This document shows, in pieces, positions 1-6,819 of a stretch of 64,000 nucleotides of DNA. This DNA comes from Butyrivibrio sp. AE3009. GTDB lineage: Bacteria; Bacillota; Clostridia; Lachnospirales; Lachnospiraceae. Both the position numbers and the translations under genes were made by a program. The stretch is taken from positions 1 through 64,000 of the forward strand of contig NZ_ATVS01000022.1 of assembly GCF_000420845.1 (NCBI RefSeq), read 5' to 3'. Each line of letters begins with the position of its first letter. The stretch's first letter is position 1. The notes under the pieces were generated by a model. The model saw nothing but the letters and a program-made list of their open reading frames with translations. It made no database searches and was not told the DNA's origin.

Positions 1-449
1 ATTGGTACTCATTGATACTTTATGGCTGGATTATCCGGTTAAATTACGTATCATCTAGAGTTTTTATCTAAACAGACGTAGTCCTTTCCGGGCATTACGT
101 CTAAAATCCCATTTTTACTTATTAGAAGTAGCGTGCTAAGTTTTTTATTACGTCTATATTGGGGGAAAATGTATAAATACGTAAATCTGATTTGGAAGTG
201 AAAAGGCAGGCAGAATTATTACGTCTTACTCAATGAATTATGCAGATAGACGTAAGTAATTTTGAATTTCTGTGGGACCGCTACGTCTCATACAGAAAAT
301 TGCATTATAAGACGTAACGAGATTTTTTTACTACGTCTTATTTACATAATTAGAGGAATAGACGTAAACTATCAGTTCAAAAAAGTGCAAAAGTATACTG
401 TTTACCGATTTCGGCTTGGAGATTTATACATTCCAATAAACGTTCCCAA
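1..449. other. Gene-free stretch containing a dyad array
   Basis: No convincing coding region is present. The stretch is AT-rich and dominated by repeated TACGTCT/AGACGTA words from about 45 to 366, listed separately. A short open frame at 262-507 runs through the repeats and into the 3' end of the next gene. It has no ribosome binding site or recognisable domain, so I leave it out. Bases 1-44 and 367-449 show nothing I can name. Confidence 0.7.
45..366. repeat. Array of six 35-bp inverted-repeat units, TACGTCT-N21-AGACGTA
   Basis: Units lie at 45-80 (36 bp, left end TACGTAT), 96-130 (right end AGAAGTA), 149-183 (right end ATACGTA), 220-254, 282-316 and 332-366. The last five have exactly 28 bp between the start of the left word and the start of the right word. 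The 21-bp interiors are AT-rich and differ from unit to unit. Inter-unit gaps are 15, 18, 36, 27 and 15 bp. There are nine exact copies of the 7-mer (either strand) plus three near copies in about 320 bp, against roughly 0.05 expected by chance. The organisation could be an array of small hairpins or of paired protein-binding sites. I do not recognise the family. Confidence 0.85.
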
Positions 450-1508
450 TTATTTATTCACAATCTCAGCAATCTCATCAGCATTTTCCCTGTTAACCTT
501 GATATAGTCGCAGCCTATATAATGCTTGTTGCCTTCGCCTGTGATATAGCGGACAGCGGCGTCTACAGCATTGTGGGACTGTGAGATATAGTCGTTGAAA
601 ACTGTTCCCACGAGAGATCCGTCTTTTACATATTCGATAGCCTGGGGGAGGGCGTCAACACCCACTACCAATATGTCCTGACCGGGCTTAATGTCTGCGG
701 CATTAAGGGCCTCTATGGCGCCTATTGCCATGGCGTCGTTGTTGCAGATTATCAGTTCAACTTCCGGGTGGGCTACAAGGGCCTTGGCGACAAGCTCCCT
801 TGCTGTGGCTGTGTCCCAGTTGCCGACACCTGTGTAGAGGCAATCCATATTCCAACCCTCATGGGCAATGGTGGCTACTGAGTATTCGGATCTGTATCTT
901 GCATCTATGTTTTCCGGAGCACCCTCAATGAGGTAGTATTTGACGGAGCCATCGCCGTTTTTGTCTACAGCGGATTCTCCAAGGCTTAAGACCAGCTCGC
1001 CCTGATAGATTCCGGACTGTCTGGCATCACAGCCCACATAGGTCATGTTGAGGTTGTAATCCTCCCAGCGGCTTTCCTCGGAAGCCTCCGGTTCTCTGTT
1101 GATGTAGATGACGGGAACACCGGCAGCAGAGGCCATATCCGTGATGGGACGAACGACGTTTACATTGACCGGGTTGACGATGAGAGCATCATACCCTTCA
1201 TCAATAAGCTGCTGTGCCTGCTCAAGCTGAGTATCCATGTTGTTGAGCGCATCCAGCATGGTGATGTTCTCCTTGGAAAAACCAAGGCTATCAAGATACT
1301 TCTCTGTTTCTTCGGAAAAGCGTGACATGAAATCGTCACTAAATTGATAAATAAGGACACCGATTCTTTTATTTGACAAGTCCGCACTGTCTGAATTGTC
1401 GATGATAGCTTCATCCCTGCCCAAAAGACTTGAGCCGGAGGAACATCCCATAAGAGTGGGAACAAGGACCATTATCAGACCTGCAAGGACAAGAAATCTA
1501 TTTTTCAT
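450..1508 (-). CDS. Galactose/glucose-type periplasmic-binding lipoprotein (MglB-like)
   Basis: A 352-aa sugar-binding protein of the type I periplasmic-binding family (Peripla_BP_4, MglB/RbsB-like). A signal peptide with lipobox LMGC places the lipidated Cys at residue 22. Typical family segments are visible: an N-lobe around RIGVLIYQF, DALIVNPVN, a hinge region near GVPVIYINREP, the NNDAMAIGAIEAL segment and VVGVDALPQAI. No permease or ATPase gene adjoins it, so it either serves a transporter encoded elsewhere or acts as an extracellular sugar sensor. It reads away from the dyad array, and its 3' end lies about 80 bp from the last repeat unit. An extended -10 promoter is visible upstream. 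The ligand is inferred only from overall resemblance. Confidence 0.85.
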   Translation of the reverse strand: MKNRFLVLAGLIMVLVPTLMGCSSGSSLLGRDEAIIDNSDSADLSNKRIGVLIYQFSDDFMSRFSEETEKYLDSLGFSKENITMLDALNNMDTQLEQAQQLIDEGYDALIVNPVNVNVVRPITDMASAAGVPVIYINREPEASEESRWEDYNLNMTYVGCDARQSGIYQGELVLSLGESAVDKNGDGSVKYYLIEGAPENIDARYRSEYSVATIAHEGWNMDCLYTGVGNWDTATARELVAKALVAHPEVELIICNNDAMAIGAIEALNAADIKPGQDILVVGVDALPQAIEYVKDGSLVGTVFNDYISQSHNAVDAAVRYITGEGNKHYIGCDYIKVNRENADEIAEIVNK

Positions 1509-1545
1509 GCTAAACCTCTGTCATATTTTTTGAAAAACATATTTT

Positions 1546-1554
1546 AGTATAGCA
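1546..1554 (-). promoter_or_regulatory. Extended -10 promoter of the MglB-like gene
   Basis: Read on the minus strand, the sequence is TGCTATACT, an extended -10 element (TGN plus TATACT). It lies about 37 bases before the ATG at 1508. No good -35 hexamer is present, as is common with extended -10 promoters. Confidence 0.5.
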
Positions 1555-1567
1555 GAAAACAAGCATA

Positions 1568-2233
1568 TTACATATCGTTTTTATGTAAATGTGTCAGAAA
1601 AATCCACAGCGCAAGAAGCAGGATTATTCCTGCAAATAAAAAATGCCTTATATTGGGATGGGAGCCTGTCTCAGAGTTATCAGCAAGCGAATCGAGAGGG
1701 TCCTGATACAGTATGATGCCGGTTCCCAGATTATGAGTGGAAATGGTGATTGAGTCTGGCTCAGGGTCAAGATCCGGTAAAAGAACGTATTCCCCCATAT
1801 TGCTTACCATGATCCAGTAAGAGCGCTCTTCGGAGATCAGATACAAGGGTACGTCTATTTCAATGAAAACATCATCCGAGAGGGCGCTGAGACTTTCGGA
1901 AGGACTGCCGGGAGCGGTTTTTTCAGCGGAAAATTCGATATACATTCCCTCTGAGAGTTTACCCAGGGAGGCTTCTTCCTTCTGTCTGGCGGCATCTAAC
2001 TGCTGCTTGAGAAATTCATCAGAGATATCTTCGGATATAGCAAGGTTCAGACTAAGGTCGGCAGTCTGACCGCCTGAAATGGCCTCCAGCTCCTTTTTGG
2101 TAAAGCATGCCTCCACCAGATTGTCATAGTCGGCAGGCCTGTAGGCAGGAGGAGCTATCTCATACAGGCTTTCGGAATTCAATGTGATATTTACGGTTCC
2201 TTCTTCGTAGGACAGGCGGGTGGTTTCGTGCAT
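1568..2233 (-). CDS. C-terminally membrane-anchored surface-protein domain, possible remnant
   Basis: A 221-aa protein with no signal peptide. A single hydrophobic helix lies near the C-terminus (about residues 196-212), followed by a short basic tail ending KNDM. The body contains FTKKELEAISGG and, later, YVLLPDLDPEPDSITIST. This layout resembles the domain that closes many large Lachnospiraceae cell-surface proteins (a predicted beta domain ending in a 'D.D..tITI.T..fsTy.i.Y' pattern). The expected N-terminal secretion signal and repeats are absent. The codon just before the ATG is an in-frame stop, and a good GGAGG site lies 5-6 bases upstream, so the start looks genuine. It may be a truncated paralogue of a bigger surface protein, or a small tail-anchored protein. 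Function unknown. Confidence 0.6.
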   Translation of the reverse strand: MHETTRLSYEEGTVNITLNSESLYEIAPPAYRPADYDNLVEACFTKKELEAISGGQTADLSLNLAISEDISDEFLKQQLDAARQKEEASLGKLSEGMYIEFSAEKTAPGSPSESLSALSDDVFIEIDVPLYLISEERSYWIMVSNMGEYVLLPDLDPEPDSITISTHNLGTGIILYQDPLDSLADNSETGSHPNIRHFLFAGIILLLALWIFLTHLHKNDM

Positions 2234-2299
2234 TCAGGCCTCCAAAAAATGCGATATTCTCAATATTATCTTACATCAATTAACTAAATATAGATAGTT

Positions 2300-2344
2300 T
2301 GCAAAAATAAAAAAAGAGCAAAGAATTGATATCCTTTGCTCTTT
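2300..2344 (-). terminator. Rho-independent terminator of the small membrane-protein gene
   Basis: Inverted repeat AAAGAGCAAAG (2313-2323) / CTTTGCTCTTT (2334-2344) with a 10-base loop. On the minus strand it is followed by a run of U. It lies just downstream of the gene ending at 2372. Confidence 0.85.
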
Positions 2345-2371
2345 GCATTATCCGGTTATTTCTGCCTGATA

Positions 2372-2632
2372 TTATTCAGCAGATGAAGCCTCTGCGGCGG
2401 TATCATCAACATACTCTGTTGAGATAGCTTCTGTTGAAGCATCTGCTGCAGCTGCGTCATCGTTCTTACCTACCTTGTTGTAGACAATAGAACCAACGAT
2501 TGCTGCAACAATTGCAACAGCGGCAAGACAGCTGATGATCTTGGCAATCTTTCTTCTCTTTTTCTGCTTCTCGATTCTTTCCTTACGACCTGCTTTTTCT
2601 TTTTTGTAAGCGTCTATTTTTTCCTGACTCAT
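2372..2632 (-). CDS. Small single-pass membrane protein, unknown function
   Basis: An 86-aa protein with three zones. Residues 1-30 are highly basic and Lys/Arg-rich. Residues about 31-51 form one Ala/Ile/Val-rich membrane helix (around AAVAIVAAIVGSIV). The tail from about 55 is Ala/Asp/Glu/Ser-rich, acidic and low-complexity. Start ATG is preceded by GAGGGAA. It has its own promoter and terminator, so it is monocistronic. By the positive-inside rule the basic part should be cytoplasmic and the acidic tail extracellular. I recognise no family. Confidence 0.65.
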   Translation of the reverse strand: MSQEKIDAYKKEKAGRKERIEKQKKRRKIAKIISCLAAVAIVAAIVGSIVYNKVGKNDDAAAADASTEAISTEYVDDTAAEASSAE

Positions 2633-2700
2633 AATTCCCTCAATCCCTTTTCTCTGATTTTTGCTATTCCGTGAATATTTCTTTCACAAAAGCTTTATTC

Positions 2701-2730
2701 ATTATACTACATTTCCTTAAAAATAGTTAA
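2701..2730 (-). promoter_or_regulatory. Promoter of the small membrane-protein gene
   Basis: On the minus strand, TTAACT (2725-2730) and a perfect TATAAT (2701-2706) are separated by 18 bp. They lie about 70 bases upstream of the ATG at 2632. The region is shared with the divergent dihydrouridine synthase gene, for which I see no convincing promoter. Confidence 0.55.
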
Positions 2731-2785
2731 AATTAATTTGTGAATATTATGCGTTCGTTGTATCTTAAGGTAGGAGAATTTGAAG

Positions 2786-3760
2786 ATGAAATTTTATTTT
2801 GCACCTATGGAGGGGATAACTCTTTATCCTCTGAGAAATATTCATAACAGTATGTTCGGCGACAGTATAGACAAGTACTATACACCTTTTATTACGGCAA
2901 CCCACAATTTCCATTTCAAGAAAAGGGAAAAAAGGGATGCCCTCTTTGAGAACAGTCCCGCCTTTGAATCGGATAAGGACAGGATATGTGCTCAGATAAT
3001 GGCGGGGAGACCGGACACCTTCTGCTGGGCCGCCGTTGAGATGAAAAAATTGGGCTATCACGAGGTTAATCTGAATCTTGGATGCCCTGCTCCCACTGTG
3101 GTCAATAGGCACAAGGGTGCGGGCCTTCTTCTGGATACAGAATACCTGGATTGGATGCTTGGCGAAATTTTTGGGAAACTGCAGCCCTACGATGAGGGCG
3201 GTGTTGATATTTCGCTCAAGACAAGGCTCGGGTTTTACGACGAAGATGAGGCAGAGAAACTCATGCAGATCTACGCCAAATATCCGATCAGTGAACTGAC
3301 CATTCATTCCAGAGTAAGAGAAGACTACTACAAGGGCGAACCCAGAGTAGACGCCTACAAAAAAGCTGTCAGCATATACCGTGAGAGCGGCGGAGCGGCA
3401 CCTGTGTGCTACAACGGCAACATCCTGTCCTCCGGCGATGAGTCGATAATTGCTGAGATTGCGGATATCTCCGATGCAGTCATGCTGGGACGCGGAATAA
3501 TGGAGAACCCCGCCCTTGCAAGAGAACTAAGAGGCGGAGAACTTCTTTCAAACGAAGAACTCAAGGAATATCTGGAAAAATTATATTATGGCTTTGCCGA
3601 GTACATTCCCGAAGAGAGAAATGTTATCTTCAAGATGCTTGAACACTGGGCTTTTCTTGCCGGAAGGTTCGAAGGCAAGGAAAAGGAACTCAAGGCCATC
3701 AGGAAATCCCGCAGTAAGGGCGAGTATTTCGCTGCGGTTAATAATTTTTTTGCAAAGTGA
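2786..3760 (+). CDS. tRNA-dihydrouridine synthase family protein
   Basis: A 324-aa FMN-dependent enzyme expected to reduce uridine to dihydrouridine in the tRNA D-loop, using NAD(P)H. Family marks are FYFAPMEGIT at the N-terminus (Dus APM.G.T), NLGCPAPTV with the catalytic Cys, GAGLL, LTIHSRVREDYYKG in the H-x-R region, CYNGNI, and VMLGRGIMENP in the FMN phosphate-binding region. The sequence is a divergent Dus relative, so the exact tRNA position is uncertain. I chose ATG 2786 over the upstream in-frame TTG 2780 because the AGGAG at 2772-2776 is 9 bases from the ATG and only 3 from the TTG. It is followed closely by the NusG-II and Gx-transporter genes, suggesting one transcript. Confidence 0.88.
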   Translation: MKFYFAPMEGITLYPLRNIHNSMFGDSIDKYYTPFITATHNFHFKKREKRDALFENSPAFESDKDRICAQIMAGRPDTFCWAAVEMKKLGYHEVNLNLGCPAPTVVNRHKGAGLLLDTEYLDWMLGEIFGKLQPYDEGGVDISLKTRLGFYDEDEAEKLMQIYAKYPISELTIHSRVREDYYKGEPRVDAYKKAVSIYRESGGAAPVCYNGNILSSGDESIIAEIADISDAVMLGRGIMENPALARELRGGELLSNEELKEYLEKLYYGFAEYIPEERNVIFKMLEHWAFLAGRFEGKEKELKAIRKSRSKGEYFAAVNNFFAK

Positions 3761-3772
3761 TTCGGAGCTAAG

Positions 3773-4156
3773 GTGGAAAAAAAGCTTATTCGTAAAAATG
3801 ACATAATTCTCCTGGGAGGACTGCTTTTTGTTTTGGCTGTCATAACTCTGATTGTATTCCTGACGAGGCAGGCAGGGGCAGAGGTGGTAGTGTCCGTTGA
3901 CGGACAGGAAGTTGCAGCTTTTCCTCTTGATGTGGACACAACCTATGAGATAGAGGGCGCCGGCGGAGGCAGGAACCTGCTGGTAATAGAAGGCGGTCAG
4001 GCTTATCTTAGTGACGCCAGCTGCCCGGATCTATTGTGTGTTCACATGGGCAAAATAAGCAGAGCCGGGCAGTCCATAATCTGCCTTCCCAACAAGGTTA
4101 CTGTGGAGATACGGGGAAAAGAAAAGAGCGAAGAATACGATACTATTGTAGGTTAA
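3773..4156 (+). CDS. NusG domain II-containing protein
   Basis: A 127-aa protein with an N-terminal membrane helix (about residues 9-28) and a predicted extracytoplasmic NusG_II beta domain (pfam07009 type). Characteristic are the two-Cys segment DASCPDLLCVHMG and the end motif ICLPNKVTVEI. The family is not a transcription factor. In Firmicutes it is commonly encoded beside Gx-transporter or polyprenyl genes, as here. Start is GTG with GGAG at 3764-3767. It lies 12 bp after the Dus stop and 13 bp before the Gx-transporter gene. Function unknown. Confidence 0.85.
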   Translation: MEKKLIRKNDIILLGGLLFVLAVITLIVFLTRQAGAEVVVSVDGQEVAAFPLDVDTTYEIEGAGGGRNLLVIEGGQAYLSDASCPDLLCVHMGKISRAGQSIICLPNKVTVEIRGKEKSEEYDTIVG

Positions 4157-4169
4157 GGGGATTTAGAAC

Positions 4170-4673
4170 TTGAGGAAAACATCCAAACTTGCGCTATATG
4201 GAGTGATGACAGCACTGGCGATGATACTTAGCTTTGTTGAGTCTCAGATACCGGCTTTTGTTGCTGTACCCGGAGTTAAGATCGGGCTTACCAATATTGC
4301 TGTTCTTGCAGCTCTTTATATCCTTGGTGACAAAGGAGCTCTGGCAATTAATTTCGTGAGAATAGTAGCAGTGGCGCTTCTGTTCGGCAATGCCATGAGC
4401 TTATCCTTTTCACTTGCAGGAGGCATGCTTGCCACTATAGTAATGATACTTCTTAAGAAGCTTGGCAGATTTTCGGCGACGGGAGTCAGCATCGCAGGAG
4501 GACTCTGCCATAATCTTGGACAGATAATCATGGCGATGATTATTCTGAATACAAAGGCAATTTTCTGGTATCTTCCCGTTCTGTGGTTAAGCGGAATTTT
4601 GTCCGGATTTGTCATCGGAATCATAGGTGCTCTTGTTATCCGCAGAATCCCTGTGGGTAAATCTGATTTTTGA
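4170..4673 (+). CDS. Gx transporter family protein (heptaprenyl diphosphate synthase component I-like)
   Basis: A 167-aa integral membrane protein with about five hydrophobic helices, matching the Hpre_diP_synt_I / Gx-transporter family (pfam07456). Recognisable is the N-terminal LALYGVMTALAMILSFVES followed by IPAFVAVPGVKIGLTNIAV. Despite the historical 'component I' name, the family resembles ECF-type S-components, and a role in small-molecule uptake is plausible but unproven. Start is TTG with an AGGGGA ribosome-binding region. It forms an operon with the NusG-II gene, a pairing widely seen in Clostridia. No polyprenyl synthase gene is adjacent. Confidence 0.85.
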   Translation: MRKTSKLALYGVMTALAMILSFVESQIPAFVAVPGVKIGLTNIAVLAALYILGDKGALAINFVRIVAVALLFGNAMSLSFSLAGGMLATIVMILLKKLGRFSATGVSIAGGLCHNLGQIIMAMIILNTKAIFWYLPVLWLSGILSGFVIGIIGALVIRRIPVGKSDF

Positions 4674-4699
4674 ATTATTTGTGAACTTTCAAAACTTTC

Positions 4700-4726
4700 T
4701 TGCATTTTACTCTTTTTATGTATAAT
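4700..4726 (+). promoter_or_regulatory. Candidate promoter of the coiled-coil membrane-protein gene
   Basis: A perfect TATAAT at 4721-4726 with TTGCAT at 4700-4705. The 15-bp spacer is shorter than usual. It would give a leader of roughly 140 bases before the ATG at 4874, containing a small CAGGAG-TTC-type hairpin near 4760-4774. I do not recognise a riboswitch in the leader. Confidence 0.45.
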
Positions 4727-4873
4727 ATGTTCTCATCAGCATTCAGCTGGTACAAATCACAGGAGTTCTCCTGCTGATATTTCACTTTTTTATCAAATAT
4801 TCGCTGCATATGTTGTGGTGTCTGTTTTTGGGGCTTTTCATACATATGCCGCGCAAGGAAGAAAGGGTATGTA

Positions 4874-6739
4874 ATGAAACTGAAAGAGAGATTCGGAAAA
4901 CAGAACAATTCAATCAAGCAGCTCTTAAAAAAGCTGAAAAGACATGACACTGTAGTGGTGGCCATTGCGGTACTGATCGCACTGATACTGTGCGGCGGAC
5001 TCATCTACCTTAGCACCCCTGTGGTTGCATCCAGCGTTGCGGAGGAGTACGGGGAAAAAGGCATGGAAGCCAACGAACAGACCAGGGAGAAGCTGGATGA
5101 GATTCATGAGTATCTCACAGAGCTTGACAAGCTGGTATGCGACAACAAGGAAGGCATCGACTCAATCTGCGAGGATACCAGGGAACTTAGGAAAATAAGC
5201 AGTAAGGAGACTAATGATTCGGAGACAAACAACACAGAGACCATTACCAGCGAGATTAAGAGCACCATCACAGAGAAGATAATAGGTCTCGATAAGTCCG
5301 TATCGGAGATTCACTCCAGCATTGAGAAGACTAATGACAAGATCACGGAGGTCGAGAAGCTCATCATCGCCGGGGATCAGGATAACAAGAAACTAATCGC
5401 CGAGGGCTTTGATAAGATAAGCGAAGATCTCTCCGTGATCAAGCAGCAGTATGCGCAGATTCAGGAAGATAACCGCGCTCTGACAGAGGAACTCAAAAAA
5501 GAAATTAATGACGGAGATGCGCAGATAAACAATAATCTGACTGCCAAGTACAATGCTATCATTGACAAGCTTGACAAGATGAACGAGGATCTGCAGGCCA
5601 AAGACAAGGAGGCCATAGATGCCTTCAGAGGCGATATTCAGGCACTTAGTTCGGATATCGGCGGCAAGATCACCGCACTTAACAATAATGTAGATAACAA
5701 GTTCGGCGGCCTTCAGGAGACCATATCCGGCTATAATGAGACCGTGGTTAACAAGATCGATTCTCAGAATGCCAAAATGGATTCGGATATAGGATCGCTC
5801 AAATCCTATATGGAAGAAGAGATCGGATCGGTAAACACCAAGCTTGATGAGGTTTTTCAATCTGTGAGTAAGGGCAAAGAACAACTGGCATCCGCCTTAC
5901 TCACCAAAGGCGTAACTGTCAGTGAGGATGCCAGCTTCTATGAGTTAAGCCAGGCTATTTCCAGCATAGATACAACCCAGATGCAGGGAGAGATTGAGTA
6001 TATCAGACATTATCATGTCGACGGAAACGGCAATAAATATGAAGGAGAAGAAGTGCCCGCAGACAGGCATGGAGGCTGTTTTACCGTGGCTAAGAAGCAT
6101 CAGCATACATCTGCGTGCTACAAAAAGGTAACGGTATATACCTACTCCACCGGTACAAGTGTTGATAATCTCGGGGCTGCCTATACTGTAAACAGTGAGC
6201 AGTACTATAACTATCGTTGCAATTATTGCGGCTCTACATTTGTAAACACCAATCCTTCCCATGCGGAAACAACAAGAGATTATTCAGATATTCAGAAGCG
6301 AAACGGACAGTCTGTAACCTCCAAGCAGGTGACAGTTTCAAATTGTAGTCTCGGCAATCAGGCAGATGTATACGCTTGCAGCTGTGGTTATCTGAATGGC
6401 CAGATCATAGAAGCCCGCATCAAGTATGATTCCCACAAACCCACAGTAAGACCCGCTGATGTGCTGACTCCTGAGGATGAAGAAGCAGCGGTGGCAGAAG
6501 CAAGAACTGATGGTGAAGTTATTTCGGGCAATGAAGCCGTGCTCGGTGAAACAGAAGCGGCCGGTGGAGAAGCTACTCGCGGCAGCGAAGATAACAGTAA
6601 TGAAAATGTACAGGATGCCCCCGGTAAAACTGATGGTGACAGCCAGGTTGTCACTGAGGCTGTGGCCACGACATTTATCCACACCGAAGTAGGAAATGAT
6701 GAAAAGGGGCCTGACGGCGGGGAAAATCCGCAACCTTGA
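4874..6739 (+). CDS. Membrane-anchored long coiled-coil protein with C-terminal Cys/His domain
   Basis: A 621-aa protein. Residues 1-25 are basic and cytoplasmic. A membrane helix spans about 26-52. A very long Glu/Lys/Asn-rich coiled coil, with repeated 'DKI.E.L....' heptads, occupies about 60-350. A short LLTKGVTVSEDASFYELSQAISSI segment follows, of a kind seen in phage-tail and surface proteins. Residues about 375-515 form a Cys/His domain with GGCF, KKHQHTSACYK, RCNYCGS and ACSCGY, so a zinc-binding fold is plausible. The last about 100 residues are acidic low-complexity. I cannot name a family. Transcribed from its own promoter, it sits directly before two CobW GTPases, which hints at a metal connection, but that is inference. 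Confidence 0.7.
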   Translation: MKLKERFGKQNNSIKQLLKKLKRHDTVVVAIAVLIALILCGGLIYLSTPVVASSVAEEYGEKGMEANEQTREKLDEIHEYLTELDKLVCDNKEGIDSICEDTRELRKISSKETNDSETNNTETITSEIKSTITEKIIGLDKSVSEIHSSIEKTNDKITEVEKLIIAGDQDNKKLIAEGFDKISEDLSVIKQQYAQIQEDNRALTEELKKEINDGDAQINNNLTAKYNAIIDKLDKMNEDLQAKDKEAIDAFRGDIQALSSDIGGKITALNNNVDNKFGGLQETISGYNETVVNKIDSQNAKMDSDIGSLKSYMEEEIGSVNTKLDEVFQSVSKGKEQLASALLTKGVTVSEDASFYELSQAISSIDTTQMQGEIEYIRHYHVDGNGNKYEGEEVPADRHGGCFTVAKKHQHTSACYKKVTVYTYSTGTSVDNLGAAYTVNSEQYYNYRCNYCGSTFVNTNPSHAETTRDYSDIQKRNGQSVTSKQVTVSNCSLGNQADVYACSCGYLNGQIIEARIKYDSHKPTVRPADVLTPEDEEAAVAEARTDGEVISGNEAVLGETEAAGGEATRGSEDNSNENVQDAPGKTDGDSQVVTEAVATTFIHTEVGNDEKGPDGGENPQP

Positions 6740-6763
6740 CATTATTTCAGGGGCTGCTATAGA
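6736..6763 (+). promoter_or_regulatory. Promoter of the CobW gene cluster
   Basis: A perfect -35 TTGACA (6736-6741) overlaps the stop codon of the preceding gene. The -10 TATAGA is at 6758-6763, with a 16-bp spacer. The leader before ATG 6820 is about 50 bases. I see no clear Zur-type palindrome, although CTATAG...TAGATATAG words flank the start region. Confidence 0.6.
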
Positions 6764-6819
6764 ATATACTTTGTTGTAGTAGATATAGCACAGATGTTTG
6801 TGCAGAATGGAGTATACAT

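Noticed and set aside
45-366. CRISPR array at the left end
   Set aside because: The conserved words are only 7 bp, occur in both orientations and the spacing between units is irregular. No cas gene is present.
262-507. Open frame of 81 codons across the dyad array
   Set aside because: No ribosome binding site or domain. It is composed of repeat sequence and the antisense of the following gene.
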